Assembly: GCF_028682175.1 (NCBI RefSeq)
Contig: NZ_JANHKS010000014.1
Location: 1-64,000, forward strand
Length of the DNA stretch: 64,000 bases
Reading direction: 5' to 3'
Source of the DNA: Pseudomonas putida
GTDB lineage: Bacteria; Pseudomonadota; Gammaproteobacteria; Pseudomonadales; Pseudomonadaceae
Of the stretch, positions 37,681 through 46,361 are shown one piece after another. The notes under the pieces were generated by a model that worked only from the letters and a program-made list of their open reading frames with translations, was not told the origin of the DNA and searched no databases. Position 1 is the stretch's first letter, and every line of letters begins with the position of its first letter. The position numbers were made by a program, and so were the translations under genes.

Positions 37681-38970
37681 GTGCAAGGTGCGGAACTGGA
37701 AGTTCTGGTGGTCGATGACCAGGAAGAAAACCTGGAGCAGATGCAGGAGTTGCTCGAAGACCTCGGCAGAACGGTTCGCTGTGCCGACTCTGGAGCCAAG
37801 GCGCTGACGTGTCTGGCCACCGGCAGGATCGGGCTGGTGCTGATGGACGTGCAGATGCCGGGCATGGACGGCTTCGAAGTCGCACGGCGGATGCGTGCCG
37901 ACCCCGACACCCGTTTCACGCCGATCATTTTCATCTCGGGCATGCGCCAGACCGAGGAGGTGCTCGACCAGGGCTACTCCGCCGGCGCGGTCGATTTCAT
38001 GACCAAGCCTGTGCATCCCACCTTGCTGCTGCACAAGGCTCGCGTGCTGCTGGCCCATGATGGCTACCGGCGCGGGCTGATCCAGACCACGGCGCAACTG
38101 GAGCAGGCCCGGGCATTCAATGCCTCGATCCTGGACAACACCGCCGAAGGCATTCTGGTGGTCGATAGCGCCGGCACCATCCGCTTTGCCAACCCGGCCA
38201 TCACCCGCATGCTCGGCTGTTCCGGCGATGAGCTGCGGGGCACCCACCTGCTGGCCTGGGTGCAAACGCCACAGGAGCAGAGCTGGGCGGAGTCGATCTG
38301 GCGCGATCACTGGCAACGGGGTGAAAGCCTTCGCCTCCACGATGCCAACCTGCGTACCCGCCAGGGCCAGAGCGTGCCGGTGGCGTTGTCCTGCTCGCCA
38401 TTACCGCAGGATCAGGACGCGATGACCATTCTGGCGCTGGACATGTCAGCGGTGCGCGAGCTGCACCTCAAGCTTGAAGCCCTGACCATCACCGATGCCC
38501 TGACCGGGCTGCTCAACCGCCGTGGGTTCGAGCAGGCATTGCAGGGGGCCATCGCCCGCAACCAGCGTTCAGGGCAGATGAGCGTGATGTTGTATCTGGA
38601 TCTGGACGGCTTCAAACAGATCAACGATCAGTCCGGCCACGAGCGCGGCGACGAGGCGCTGCGCTGGGTCGCCAGCCAGTTGCAGGCGTGTCTGCGGCCC
38701 TATGACCGGCTGGCGAGGGTGGGCGGTGACGAGTTCACGGTCATCATCGAAGGCATCAACACCTCAGACGATGCCGCCGCTGTCGCCCAGAAACTGATCA
38801 GGCAGGTGTCGGCCGATCAGGAACGGTTTCGCCTGGGCGCCAGCATCGGCATCGCGTGCCTGCCGGACTGCGGCGGCACGGTGGAAGACTTGATGCGAGC
38901 CGCCGACTCGGCGATGTACGAGGCCAAGCAACGGGGCAAGGGGCAATACCGCTTCGCCTCCGGACAGTAA
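37681..38970 (+). CDS. REC-PAS-GGDEF response regulator (diguanylate cyclase)
   Basis: A soluble protein of about 429 residues. Receiver domain residues about 8-120: VVDDQEENLEQM, phospho-Asp in GLVLMDVQMPGMDGF, Lys in VDFMTKPVHPTLL. PAS domain about 150-260 (SILDNTAEGILVVDSAGTIR). GGDEF domain from about 275, with catalytic VGGDEF and I-site RPYD five residues before it. It therefore likely makes c-di-GMP under phospho-relay control. No kinase gene is adjacent. GTG 37681 follows GGAGG; GTG 37675 is the other choice. Confidence 0.93.
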   Translation: MQGAELEVLVVDDQEENLEQMQELLEDLGRTVRCADSGAKALTCLATGRIGLVLMDVQMPGMDGFEVARRMRADPDTRFTPIIFISGMRQTEEVLDQGYSAGAVDFMTKPVHPTLLLHKARVLLAHDGYRRGLIQTTAQLEQARAFNASILDNTAEGILVVDSAGTIRFANPAITRMLGCSGDELRGTHLLAWVQTPQEQSWAESIWRDHWQRGESLRLHDANLRTRQGQSVPVALSCSPLPQDQDAMTILALDMSAVRELHLKLEALTITDALTGLLNRRGFEQALQGAIARNQRSGQMSVMLYLDLDGFKQINDQSGHERGDEALRWVASQLQACLRPYDRLARVGGDEFTVIIEGINTSDDAAAVAQKLIRQVSADQERFRLGASIGIACLPDCGGTVEDLMRAADSAMYEAKQRGKGQYRFASGQ

Positions 38971-38988
38971 CTGCAAAGCGGCGGCGCG

Positions 38989-40518
38989 TCAGGCGCTCGC
39001 CAGTTGCAGGGCTGGAATGGGTTTGCGCATCAGCGTGCCCACCAGCGCTGCGGCCAGCAGCCCGACGCAGCCTGCGACCCACAACACCGAACCGAAGCCT
39101 TGAACGAACGCCTGCTGCGCCAGCGGCTGCACCACCTCGCGGGCACCGGCATCGACCGCCTGCAATGCGGCACTCATGTCACCGGCCACCACCCGGGACG
39201 CAATGAACTGCGCCTGATCGAGCCAGTCCGGCGCGCCGTTGCGCAGGTTCAGGTTCAGAGCGCTCAGGGTGTGGCTGGCGAGCAGGGCGCCGTACACGCC
39301 GACCGCCAGCATGATCGCGCTGAAGCGCATGGTGGTGCTCATCCCGGAAGCCATGCCGGTGCGCTCGCGGGGCACGCAGGCCATGATGTTTTTCTGCGTG
39401 TCGCCGTTGAGCAACCCCGCACCTGCGCCGGTGACCGCCATGGCGATGGCGAAGGCGGGATAGCCGCCCATGGACGTTGCCACGGCGCACAGCAGGTTGC
39501 CGGCGCTCACCAGCGTCAGCCCCAGCGCCATGATCGCCGCCGGCGACAGGTGCCGCGCAAGCCGGGGGCCCAGACGCGGGCACAGCAGCATGGTGATGGC
39601 GAACGGCAGCATCCCGAGCCCCGAACTGATGGCGCTGAAACCCAGCCCGTTCTGCAGATAGAACGGCAGCAGCGTCATCATCACCTGGGCGCAACCGGCG
39701 TAGGCGAACATTCCCAGCAGGGCGCCGATGAAGCGCGGATGTTTGAACAGTTGCAGATCGACCATCGGCCGCTGCTGCAAGCGCTCGGCGACCACGAACA
39801 GCCCCAGCAGGGCGACGCCGCCCACCAGCCGGGCGAAGGTCAGCGGGTTGTCCCAGCCGATGCGGTTGGCTTCGATCAGACCCCAAATCAGGCTCAGCAG
39901 GCTGGCGCTGAAAAACAGGCTGCCCACCGGATCCAGGCGCGCCGATTGCTCGTTGCGCGACTCGCCGATGTTGCGCGCCACCATGCTCAGCAGCACCAGG
40001 CCCACCGGCAGGTTGAGGTAGAAAATCCAGCGCCAGCCGACCAGTTCGGCAATCAGCCCGCCGACCGTGGGCGCCGCGGTCATCGCCACCCCCATGCACG
40101 CGCCCCAGAACGCCCAGGCCCTGGCCCGTTCGGCTTCGTCGTGGAAGACGTGGCCGATGGTTGCCAGCGCCGAGGTCAACAGCAGGGCCGCGCCAACGCC
40201 CTTGATTGCGCGGGCGATGTCGAGAAACAGGATATCCGGCGCCGCGCCGCAGCCCACCGAGGCGAGAATGAACAGCACCAGGCCCGTGAGCAGCATCTTC
40301 TTGCGGCCGAAACGGTCCGCCAGGCTCCCTGCCGGCAGCAGGAGTGCGGCGAACGCCAGCATGTAGGCGCTGACCACCCATTCGATGTCGGCAAACCCGG
40401 CACCCAGATCCCGCGCAATGCTGGGTAGCGTCACGGCGACGATGTTGGTATCGAGCACGATCAGCGAGCACACGCCGGAGGCGGTGAGCAGGGTCATGCG
40501 GGGGCTGGGTTGCGGCAT
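38989..40518 (-). CDS. DHA2-family MFS multidrug exporter (EmrB-like)
   Basis: A 509-residue inner-membrane drug/proton antiporter with 14 predicted helices. Motif A is in GSLADRFGRKKMLLTGLVLF; motif D1-like LIVLDTNIVAVTLPSIARDL; motif C-like AAPTVGGLIAELVGWRWIFY. The start ATG 40518 has GGAG upstream. No membrane-fusion (EmrA) or outer-membrane gene is adjacent, so it may act alone. It is divergent from the LysR gene at 40768, a probable regulator. Confidence 0.92.
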   Translation of the reverse strand: MPQPSPRMTLLTASGVCSLIVLDTNIVAVTLPSIARDLGAGFADIEWVVSAYMLAFAALLLPAGSLADRFGRKKMLLTGLVLFILASVGCGAAPDILFLDIARAIKGVGAALLLTSALATIGHVFHDEAERARAWAFWGACMGVAMTAAPTVGGLIAELVGWRWIFYLNLPVGLVLLSMVARNIGESRNEQSARLDPVGSLFFSASLLSLIWGLIEANRIGWDNPLTFARLVGGVALLGLFVVAERLQQRPMVDLQLFKHPRFIGALLGMFAYAGCAQVMMTLLPFYLQNGLGFSAISSGLGMLPFAITMLLCPRLGPRLARHLSPAAIMALGLTLVSAGNLLCAVATSMGGYPAFAIAMAVTGAGAGLLNGDTQKNIMACVPRERTGMASGMSTTMRFSAIMLAVGVYGALLASHTLSALNLNLRNGAPDWLDQAQFIASRVVAGDMSAALQAVDAGAREVVQPLAQQAFVQGFGSVLWVAGCVGLLAAALVGTLMRKPIPALQLASA

Positions 40519-40610
40519 GGCGGTGACTCCGGAGCGTGTTAGGTTTTGGCTAACGGTGGGTGGCAGTCTCGTGTCAACGGTGCCGAAATCGCTGATATGA
40601 CACAGACTCC

Positions 40611-40680
40611 CCGTAGCAGCATGGCTTGCCAGCGGGAGCGATCTTGAGTACGCCCCCGCCGGCAAGCCGTGCTGCTACGT
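40611..40680. repeat. REPIN with short loop
   Basis: GTAGCAGCATGGCTTGCCAG left arm and GCCGGCAAGCCGTGCTGCTA right arm, in the divergent region between the exporter and LysR genes. Confidence 0.82.
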
Positions 40681-40747
40681 TTTGTTTTGCTTTGTACAGA
40701 ATATCGCTGGATGGCTTATGCTTCGTTACCTGCCCTCGGCAATTTCA

Positions 40748-40762
40748 TTACCTGCAAGGTAA
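40748..40762. promoter_or_regulatory. LysR-type inverted repeat over the ribosome site
   Basis: TTACCT-GCA-AGGTAA, with a further CGTTACCT at 40724-40731 pairing with AGGTAACG at 40757-40764. The 3' arm contains the AAGGTAA ribosome-binding sequence of the LysR gene, suggesting tight autorepression. Confidence 0.55.
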
Positions 40763-40767
40763 CGTCA

Positions 40768-41643
40768 ATGGAAATCCGTCACTTTCGCTATTTCCTGGCG
40801 GTCGCCCGCCATCGGCACTTCACCCGCGCCGCCGAGCAACTGGGCATTGCGCCGCCGACCCTGACCCGGCAGATCCAGGACCTGGAAAGCGCACTGGGCA
40901 CCCGCCTGTTCGTACGCGAGCAGCGCGAAGTGCGCCTGACCGATGCCGGTCGTGCCTTGCAGATCGAAGCGGAGTTGGCGGTGCGCCAGTTCGAGACTGC
41001 CCAATACAACGTGCAGCGGGCCGGACGTGGGGAGGCGGGCCGGATCGAACTGGGCTACGTGGCCTCGGCGGTATTCTCCGGCGTGCTTCAGCAACAGGTC
41101 GGTCGCTTCCGGGAGCAGTACGCGGACATCGACTTCACCATCACCGAATACCTGATGCCGGTTCTGCCGAGAATGGTCGAGGAAGGGCGGCTTGACGTGG
41201 GCTTCATTCGCTCGCCCATGAGCCTGCCCGATTCATTGAGTGCGGTGAAGCTGCTGACCGAAGGCTTCGCCCTGGCGCTGCCGCACAGCTCCTGGCTGTG
41301 CAAGCTCAAGACCATCAACGCGCTCAATCTGCAGAACGAGACGTTCATTCTGCCCGAACAGATTTCAGGCACGCTCGAAGTTGCAGCCCAGGGCGGGTTT
41401 GCCCCGACCCTGGGGCCGCAACCGGGCACGCTGGTGTCGGTCATCGCGCTGGTGAGCATGGGGCAGGGCGTGGCGGTGGTGCCCGAGTCAGTGGTCGATC
41501 ACATCCAGTTGCCCAATGTGCTGTATCGGCGCATCGAAGACTGCCACCCCACCTCGTACCTGTCGCTGATTCACCGCCGCTACGAGAAAGCCCCGGCCGT
41601 CACGCGCTTCATCGAGCACGTGAAAGCCGCTTGCAAGGCCTGA
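40768..41643 (+). CDS. LysR-family regulator
   Basis: A 291-residue regulator. HTH residues about 1-62: MEIRHFRYFLAVARHRHFTR then LGIAPPTLTRQIQDLESALG. The effector domain starts near 90. The start ATG 40768 is used although the frame is open from 40669. The N-terminus is of the CbnR/CatR-like type that controls aromatic degradation or efflux. The divergent EmrB-like exporter is the likely target, with two nested inverted repeats between. Confidence 0.9.
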   Translation: MEIRHFRYFLAVARHRHFTRAAEQLGIAPPTLTRQIQDLESALGTRLFVREQREVRLTDAGRALQIEAELAVRQFETAQYNVQRAGRGEAGRIELGYVASAVFSGVLQQQVGRFREQYADIDFTITEYLMPVLPRMVEEGRLDVGFIRSPMSLPDSLSAVKLLTEGFALALPHSSWLCKLKTINALNLQNETFILPEQISGTLEVAAQGGFAPTLGPQPGTLVSVIALVSMGQGVAVVPESVVDHIQLPNVLYRRIEDCHPTSYLSLIHRRYEKAPAVTRFIEHVKAACKA

Positions 41644-42501
41644 TCAGCGCGGCCGGTCCAGCAGTTGCTGCAGCGCGGTCCTGAGGCTGACCTGGCCCTT
41701 GCGCGGCAGCCCCTCGAAGCGAATCCAGCCTTCGTTGAAACCGTCGAGCATCTGTATCCGTGGCAGCGGGTTGCTCATGCCCTGAGCGGTGAACAGCGCA
41801 TGCCAGGTGTCTCTGGGCACCGTCTGCATCGTCACCGGCTTGCCCAGCAACTCGCTGAAGGTGGCTGCGATCAGCGCGGGCGTGACCGGTTCTTCACCTT
41901 CGAGCTCCACGATGCGTTTGCCAAACCACTGCTCTTGCAGCAAGTCCGCGGCCACGCGGCCGACATCGGCGGTGGCAATCATGGGCACCGGCTTGTCCAG
42001 AGGCTGCAGGAAGCTTGGGATGATGCCGTTTTCGACCGCTGGGTCTATATCCCACTGGCAGTTCTCCATGAACCAGCCGGGCCGCAGGAACGTCACGGGC
42101 AACTCCAGCGTCGACAGGCTCTGTTCCAGCAGTTGCAACTGGTTGAGCAGGTTGGGCTGGGTCGCCTGGGCGCCAATGGTCGAGATGCACACCACCTTGC
42201 CGGGGCGGGCGTTGGCCAGCGCCTCGTGGAGGTTGGCGATCACCTTGCGGGTCTCCGGGAAGCCGGGCTCAGGTGAGAAGTTGGGCGGCAACAGGATGAA
42301 CACCGCGGTGCTGTTCTGGAAGGCCTGGGTCAACGCGCAGACATCGTCGACGTCAGCCACTGCGACCTCACAGCCTTTTTGTGCCCAAGCGCTGCCTTTT
42401 TCCGCGCTGCGTACCACGGCGCGCACCGGCCTGCCTGCCGCCAGAAGGTTACGCGCCACTTCACCGCCCACCTGGCCGGTCACGCCCATGATCGTGTACA
42501 T
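41644..42501 (-). CDS. NmrA-like NAD(P)-binding reductase
   Basis: A 285-residue atypical short-chain dehydrogenase. The nucleotide motif GVTGQVGGEVARNLLAAGRP is at residues about 5-24, with PVRAVVRSAEKG after it. The mid-region includes PVTFLRPGWFMENCQWDIDP in place of a classical Tyr-x-x-x-Lys. Members act as redox sensors or quinone/aldehyde reductases (QorB, YtfG). ATG 42501 has AGGA upstream. It is divergent from the LysR gene at 42616 (114 bases), its probable regulator. Confidence 0.87.
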   Translation of the reverse strand: MYTIMGVTGQVGGEVARNLLAAGRPVRAVVRSAEKGSAWAQKGCEVAVADVDDVCALTQAFQNSTAVFILLPPNFSPEPGFPETRKVIANLHEALANARPGKVVCISTIGAQATQPNLLNQLQLLEQSLSTLELPVTFLRPGWFMENCQWDIDPAVENGIIPSFLQPLDKPVPMIATADVGRVAADLLQEQWFGKRIVELEGEEPVTPALIAATFSELLGKPVTMQTVPRDTWHALFTAQGMSNPLPRIQMLDGFNEGWIRFEGLPRKGQVSLRTALQQLLDRPR

Positions 42502-42615
42502 GCATTCATTCCTCAGAAGGGACGACCCGATGTCGCCATTGCCGCAGATAGTGCGCGGTTGCGATGGATTCTCCGATAGCATGGGTGTCATTGAATTCAT
42601 GCCGAGAAATCATCA

Positions 42616-43521
42616 ATGAGCTTCGATGCACGTTTGGCCAGCGGTATGGGGGTGTTGTCGGCGGTGGTGGACACCGGCAGCTTCGTCAAGGCTGCCGAGG
42701 TGCTGGACATGACCCAGTCCGGGGTCAGCCGCGCCGTCGCCCGGCTCGAATCGCGACTGGGCATCCGCCTGTTCGACCGCACCACGCGCTCGGTCAAGCT
42801 GACCGATGAAGGGCGCCGCCTGTACGAGGAAGTGGCGCCACTGCTGGCCGGGCTGGAGGAGGCCGCGACCCAGGCGTCGGGCAGTGCCATGGCGGTGCGC
42901 GGGCGGTTGCGGGTCAATGTCGATCCTTATTTCTCGCGGCTGATCCTGGCGCCTGCGCTGGGGGATTTCATGGCGACTTACCCTGAGCTGGAACTGGATC
43001 TGGTGACCCGCGATGAACTGGGTGACCTGGTGGCCGATGGGGTGGATCTGGCGGTGCGCTTCGGCGAACAGCCGTCTTCGTCGCTGATCGGCCGTCAATT
43101 GCTCAAGACCCGCGTGCTGACCGTGGCGTCACCGGCCTATCTGGAAAAACATGGCCGGCCACAGCAGCCGAGCGATCTGCAAGATCCCCGGCACGTCTGC
43201 ATAGACTTCCGCGATCCTCAGACCGGGCGGCCTTTTGCGTGGGAATTTCAGCGTGAAGGCGAGCGATTGGTCCTCAACACCCGCAGGCGGTTGATGGTCA
43301 ATGACGTAGGCACCATGCACCGCATCTGCGAGCAGGGGCAGGCGGTGGCACAGGTGCTGGCGCTGGGTGTGGAACCGGCAATTCGGGAGGGGCGGCTGGT
43401 GGAGCTGTTTCCCGACTGGCCGGACGAGTACTTCCCGCTTTATGCGTTGTACCCGTCGCGGCACTTGCCGCCCGCGAAGGTGCGGGCTTTCCTGGAGTTT
43501 GTGGTGTCTCTAAGCCGCTAA
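42616..43521 (+). CDS. LysR-family regulator
   Basis: A 301-residue regulator with HTH residues about 5-65 (MGVLSAVVDTGSFVKAAEVL; SGVSRAVARLESRLGIRLFD) and an effector domain from about 90 (VRGRLRVNVDPYFSRLILAP). The SFVKAAEVL pattern and domain details match the CrgA/DsdC-like LysR branch that often controls a divergent oxidoreductase. Here that would be the NmrA-like gene at 41644-42501. Confidence 0.9.
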   Translation: MSFDARLASGMGVLSAVVDTGSFVKAAEVLDMTQSGVSRAVARLESRLGIRLFDRTTRSVKLTDEGRRLYEEVAPLLAGLEEAATQASGSAMAVRGRLRVNVDPYFSRLILAPALGDFMATYPELELDLVTRDELGDLVADGVDLAVRFGEQPSSSLIGRQLLKTRVLTVASPAYLEKHGRPQQPSDLQDPRHVCIDFRDPQTGRPFAWEFQREGERLVLNTRRRLMVNDVGTMHRICEQGQAVAQVLALGVEPAIREGRLVELFPDWPDEYFPLYALYPSRHLPPAKVRAFLEFVVSLSR

Positions 43522-43528
43522 CTGGCGG

Positions 43529-45346
43529 TCAGTGGCGGGCCGCCTGTTCGGCTTCCTCGTCGATTCGGTCGGATTCGAACAGTTCGGCCAGCTCCTTGCG
43601 GGCCTCCAGCGCGCTTTGCATGACCTTGGTCGCATCGTCGTAGATCAGGTGCTGGCGGTTGAGCACCTGTTCGTCGTGACGCTTGAAGCGGCTGATCCGC
43701 GCCGCTGCCTGTGCTTCCGTCAGGCCCAGGCCGATCAGCGTGCGGCGGGTCATTTCCAGGCTTGAGTAGAAGGTTTCCCGCACCGCCTCGGCGTCCAGAT
43801 CCAGCAGGCGATGAACGTGCTGACGGTTACGGGCGCGAGCGATGATCTTCAGGTGCGGGTAGAGCTTGCGTACAAGCTCCGCGGTCTTGATATTGGTGTC
43901 CGGATCGTCGGTGGCGATGACGAAGTATTCCGCCTGATCGACCTTGGCCGCGCGCAGGATTTCAGGGCGCAGCGGATCGCCGTAGAACACCGGCACATTA
44001 CCGAAACTGCGGGTGAACTCGATCATCTCCACCGAGGTGTCCAGGGCAATGAACGGGATGTTCTGTGCACGCAGGATACGCGCCACGATCTGCCCCATGC
44101 GGCCCATCCCGGCGATCACCACCCGTGGATCGTCCGAGTCGATTTCCTTGTATTCCTCCGGCACTTCCTTGACCACGGGCTTGGGTTTGAGCCAGCGAGC
44201 CATGACCAGCAACAGCAGTGGCGTCAGCGCCATCGACAGGGTGATGGTCAGCACCAGCGTGTCGTAGAGCGCTGCGTCGAACAGGCCCTGGTCACGGCCG
44301 ATCTTGAACACCACGAAGGCGAATTCACCGCCGGCAGCCAGCACCAGGCCCAGACGCAGCGCGCTCTGCTTGCCCAGGCCACCGGCCAGGCGGCCGACGA
44401 CGAACAGCAGCGGCAGTTTCAGGCCAATGAGCAGCAGGGTCAGGCCCAGTACGGTGAGGGGGGAGTCGATCAGCAGGCCAAGATTCGCACCCATGCCGAC
44501 GCTGATGAAGAACAAGCCCAGCAGCAGACCCTTGAAGGGTTCAATCTGCGATTCCAGCTCATGACGATATTCCGAGTCGGCCAGCAGCAACCCGGCAAGG
44601 AAAGCGCCCAGGGCCATGGAGACGCCGACCAGGTCCATCAGGTACGCGGTGCCGATGACCACCAGCAGCGCCGTGGCGGTGGACACCTCCTGCAGCTTGG
44701 TCTTGGCGACGATGCGAAACACCGGGCGCAGCAGGTAACGACCGCCGATCACCACCACCGCGATACCGCCGAGCACTTGCAGGCCGTGACGCAGCGAATC
44801 GCTGCTGGAGGTGGCATGGTCGCCGCCGGCAAGCATTGGCACCAGCGCGATCAGCGGAATTGCGGCAATATCCTGAAACAACAAGATCGCAAAGGCCAGG
44901 CGACCATGGGGCGCGTTCAGTTCCTTGCGCTCGGCCAGGCTTTGCAAGCCAAAGGCGGTGGACGACAGCGCCAGGCCCAGGCCCAGCACCACGGCGCTGT
45001 TGAGCGGCTGGCCGAAGACGAGCAGGGCGACCGTGCCGATCACCACACCTGTCAGCAGCACCTGCGCCAGGCCCACGCCGAACACCGACTTGCGCATGAC
45101 CCACAAGCGTTTGGGCGACAGTTCAAGACCGATGATGAACAGCAGCAACACCACGCCAAGTTCGGAAATATGGGCGACGCTCTGGGGGTTGCCGATCAGG
45201 CCAAGCCCCGAGGGGCCGATGATGACGCCTGCGATCAGGTAACCGATCACGGCGCCCAGTTGCAGACGTTTGGCCAGGGGGACGGTCACGACTGCGGCGA
45301 GCAGAAACACGACTGCGGCCTGTAGCAGGCTGCCTTCATGGGGCAT
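43529..45346 (-). CDS. kefC: CPA2 cation:proton antiporter, KefB/KefC type
   Basis: A 605-residue potassium/proton exchanger. About 12 hydrophobic segments lie within residues 1-390 (QLGAVIGYLIAGVIIGPSGL; LGVVLLLFIIGLELSPKRLW; LALSSTAFGLQSLAE). A cytoplasmic RCK/TrkA-N domain follows from about 405 (RVVIAGMGRMGQIVARILRA) and binds NAD(H) or glutathione adducts. Glutathione-gated KefC releases K+ when electrophiles are present. AGGAG precedes ATG 45346. No kefF/kefG ancillary gene is beside it. Confidence 0.9.
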   Translation of the reverse strand: MPHEGSLLQAAVVFLLAAVVTVPLAKRLQLGAVIGYLIAGVIIGPSGLGLIGNPQSVAHISELGVVLLLFIIGLELSPKRLWVMRKSVFGVGLAQVLLTGVVIGTVALLVFGQPLNSAVVLGLGLALSSTAFGLQSLAERKELNAPHGRLAFAILLFQDIAAIPLIALVPMLAGGDHATSSSDSLRHGLQVLGGIAVVVIGGRYLLRPVFRIVAKTKLQEVSTATALLVVIGTAYLMDLVGVSMALGAFLAGLLLADSEYRHELESQIEPFKGLLLGLFFISVGMGANLGLLIDSPLTVLGLTLLLIGLKLPLLFVVGRLAGGLGKQSALRLGLVLAAGGEFAFVVFKIGRDQGLFDAALYDTLVLTITLSMALTPLLLLVMARWLKPKPVVKEVPEEYKEIDSDDPRVVIAGMGRMGQIVARILRAQNIPFIALDTSVEMIEFTRSFGNVPVFYGDPLRPEILRAAKVDQAEYFVIATDDPDTNIKTAELVRKLYPHLKIIARARNRQHVHRLLDLDAEAVRETFYSSLEMTRRTLIGLGLTEAQAAARISRFKRHDEQVLNRQHLIYDDATKVMQSALEARKELAELFESDRIDEEAEQAARH

Positions 45347-45570
45347 TGGGAACTCCTAGGTCCGACAGAAAAAAGATGGAACAGAATTAAACGTTCACGA
45401 ACGTAAAGTGCGCGTATTAAACCACGCAAAAGTGACAGCGAGCTTCGCCCGAGACGCTTCGCCGCAGTGCCGCGCGGCGCTTCGGGATGCGGGCGCCCCC
45501 GCGACGGCGTAAGATGTCAGGCGATTTTTGCATTGCGCAAACGATTCGATCCGCCTTCAGGAAACCTGCA

Positions 45571-45759
45571 ATGACCATCAAACAGCGTCTTATCTACTCG
45601 ATCATCATCGCCCTGGCCGTGCTCGGGATCATGCTCGGCCTCTCGCACCTGCAGCAGATCGGCGTGCTCGACCAGAAGACCTTCCAGTACATCGCCATGG
45701 CCATCGCCGTGGTCGTCGTGGTCATCAATGGCATCATGCGCCGCAAGGTCAAACGCTGA
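45571..45759 (+). CDS. Small membrane protein
   Basis: A 62-residue protein. Two hydrophobic segments (LIYSIIIALAVLGIMLGLSH, about 7-26, and YIAMAIAVVVVVINGIM, about 40-56) are joined by a polar loop. It starts MTIKQR and ends RRKVKR, positive at both ends. AGGA lies upstream of ATG 45571. No family was recognised beyond small Pseudomonas membrane proteins. It is monocistronic, followed by REPINs. Confidence 0.75.
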   Translation: MTIKQRLIYSIIIALAVLGIMLGLSHLQQIGVLDQKTFQYIAMAIAVVVVVINGIMRRKVKR

Positions 45760-45781
45760 GGCGGATCGCAGATCAACCCAC

Positions 45782-45851
45782 CCGTAGCAGAACGGCTTGC
45801 CGGCGGGAGCGATCTGGAGGACGTCGACGCCGGCAAGCCGGACTGCTACGG
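45782..45851. repeat. REPIN with short loop
   Basis: GTAGCAGAACGGCTTGCCGG left arm paired with GCCGGCAAGCCGGACTGCTA right arm. Confidence 0.82.
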
Positions 45852-45868
45852 GTCTGGTGACCTCAACC

Positions 45869-45937
45869 CTGTAGGAGTGAGCTTGCTCGCGATGGCGTCC
45901 TTGAGATCGCCCCCGCCGGCAAGCCGTGCTGCTACGG
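45869..45937. repeat. Chimeric REP pair from two families
   Basis: Left arm TGTAGGAGTGAGCTTGCTCG belongs to the 25301/34847 family. The right arm GCCGGCAAGCCGTGCTGCTA belongs to the GTAGCAG family. The rest of the 347-base gap 45760-46106 is non-coding or ambiguous: a 53-codon minus-strand reading (GTG near 46110 to about 45948) has no ribosome site. Confidence 0.8.
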
Positions 45938-46106
45938 CCGGTGGTCACCCAACGCCTTTGATCGCGATGCGCGACGTCAATGCGCGAGCCCCACCCGTCA
46001 AACCCCGCCACTCGTATTGCCAGGTTACAGAACCGTCTTTGAACTCTCCGGCATTGCCCTCCAGAATTGCCCACGGCGTCAGCCCGCACCTGCAATTGGA
46101 GTTCAC

Positions 46107-46361
46107 ATGTTCAAGACAATCACCGCGGCCATCCTCGCCACCTCCGGCCAGCCTGCCACCCCGGCCGCGCCCGCTGGCAAACCGTGCTCCAGTTGGGTCA
46201 CCATCGGAACCGCGACCGAGAAGGCCGAGCCCATCGGCTACACCGAGATCTACCGGATCGAGCCCGACGACGCCGATCCACTCACCTGCGACCTGCCCAT
46301 GTGCCTGCAAGTGGTGCCTGGCCGCGAAAGCGAGCCGGACTGTAGGGCGCAGGATCAGTAA
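46107..46361 (+). CDS. Hypothetical protein overlapping the oxidase 3' end
   Basis: Unrecognised 84-residue protein. It begins MFKTITAAILATSGQPATPA and continues with SSWVTIGTATEKAEPIGYTE, ending ESEPDCRAQDQ. GGAG lies five bases before ATG 46107, and the third codon positions are strongly G/C, which supports coding. It has four cysteines and is acidic overall. The last 80 bases overlap the 3' end of the oppositely oriented oxidase gene (46282-47565). Confidence 0.55.
   Translation: MFKTITAAILATSGQPATPAAPAGKPCSSWVTIGTATEKAEPIGYTEIYRIEPDDADPLTCDLPMCLQVVPGRESEPDCRAQDQ

Noticed and set aside
43811..45325. 504-codon plus-strand frame opposite the KefC-type gene
   Set aside because: Gln/His-rich shadow product; the minus strand encodes membrane helices and an RCK domain.
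45945..46110. Minus-strand 53-codon reading (ends RIAIKGVG)
   Set aside because: Looks somewhat protein-like, but has only a GTG start without ribosome site and moderate third-position G/C; left unannotated.
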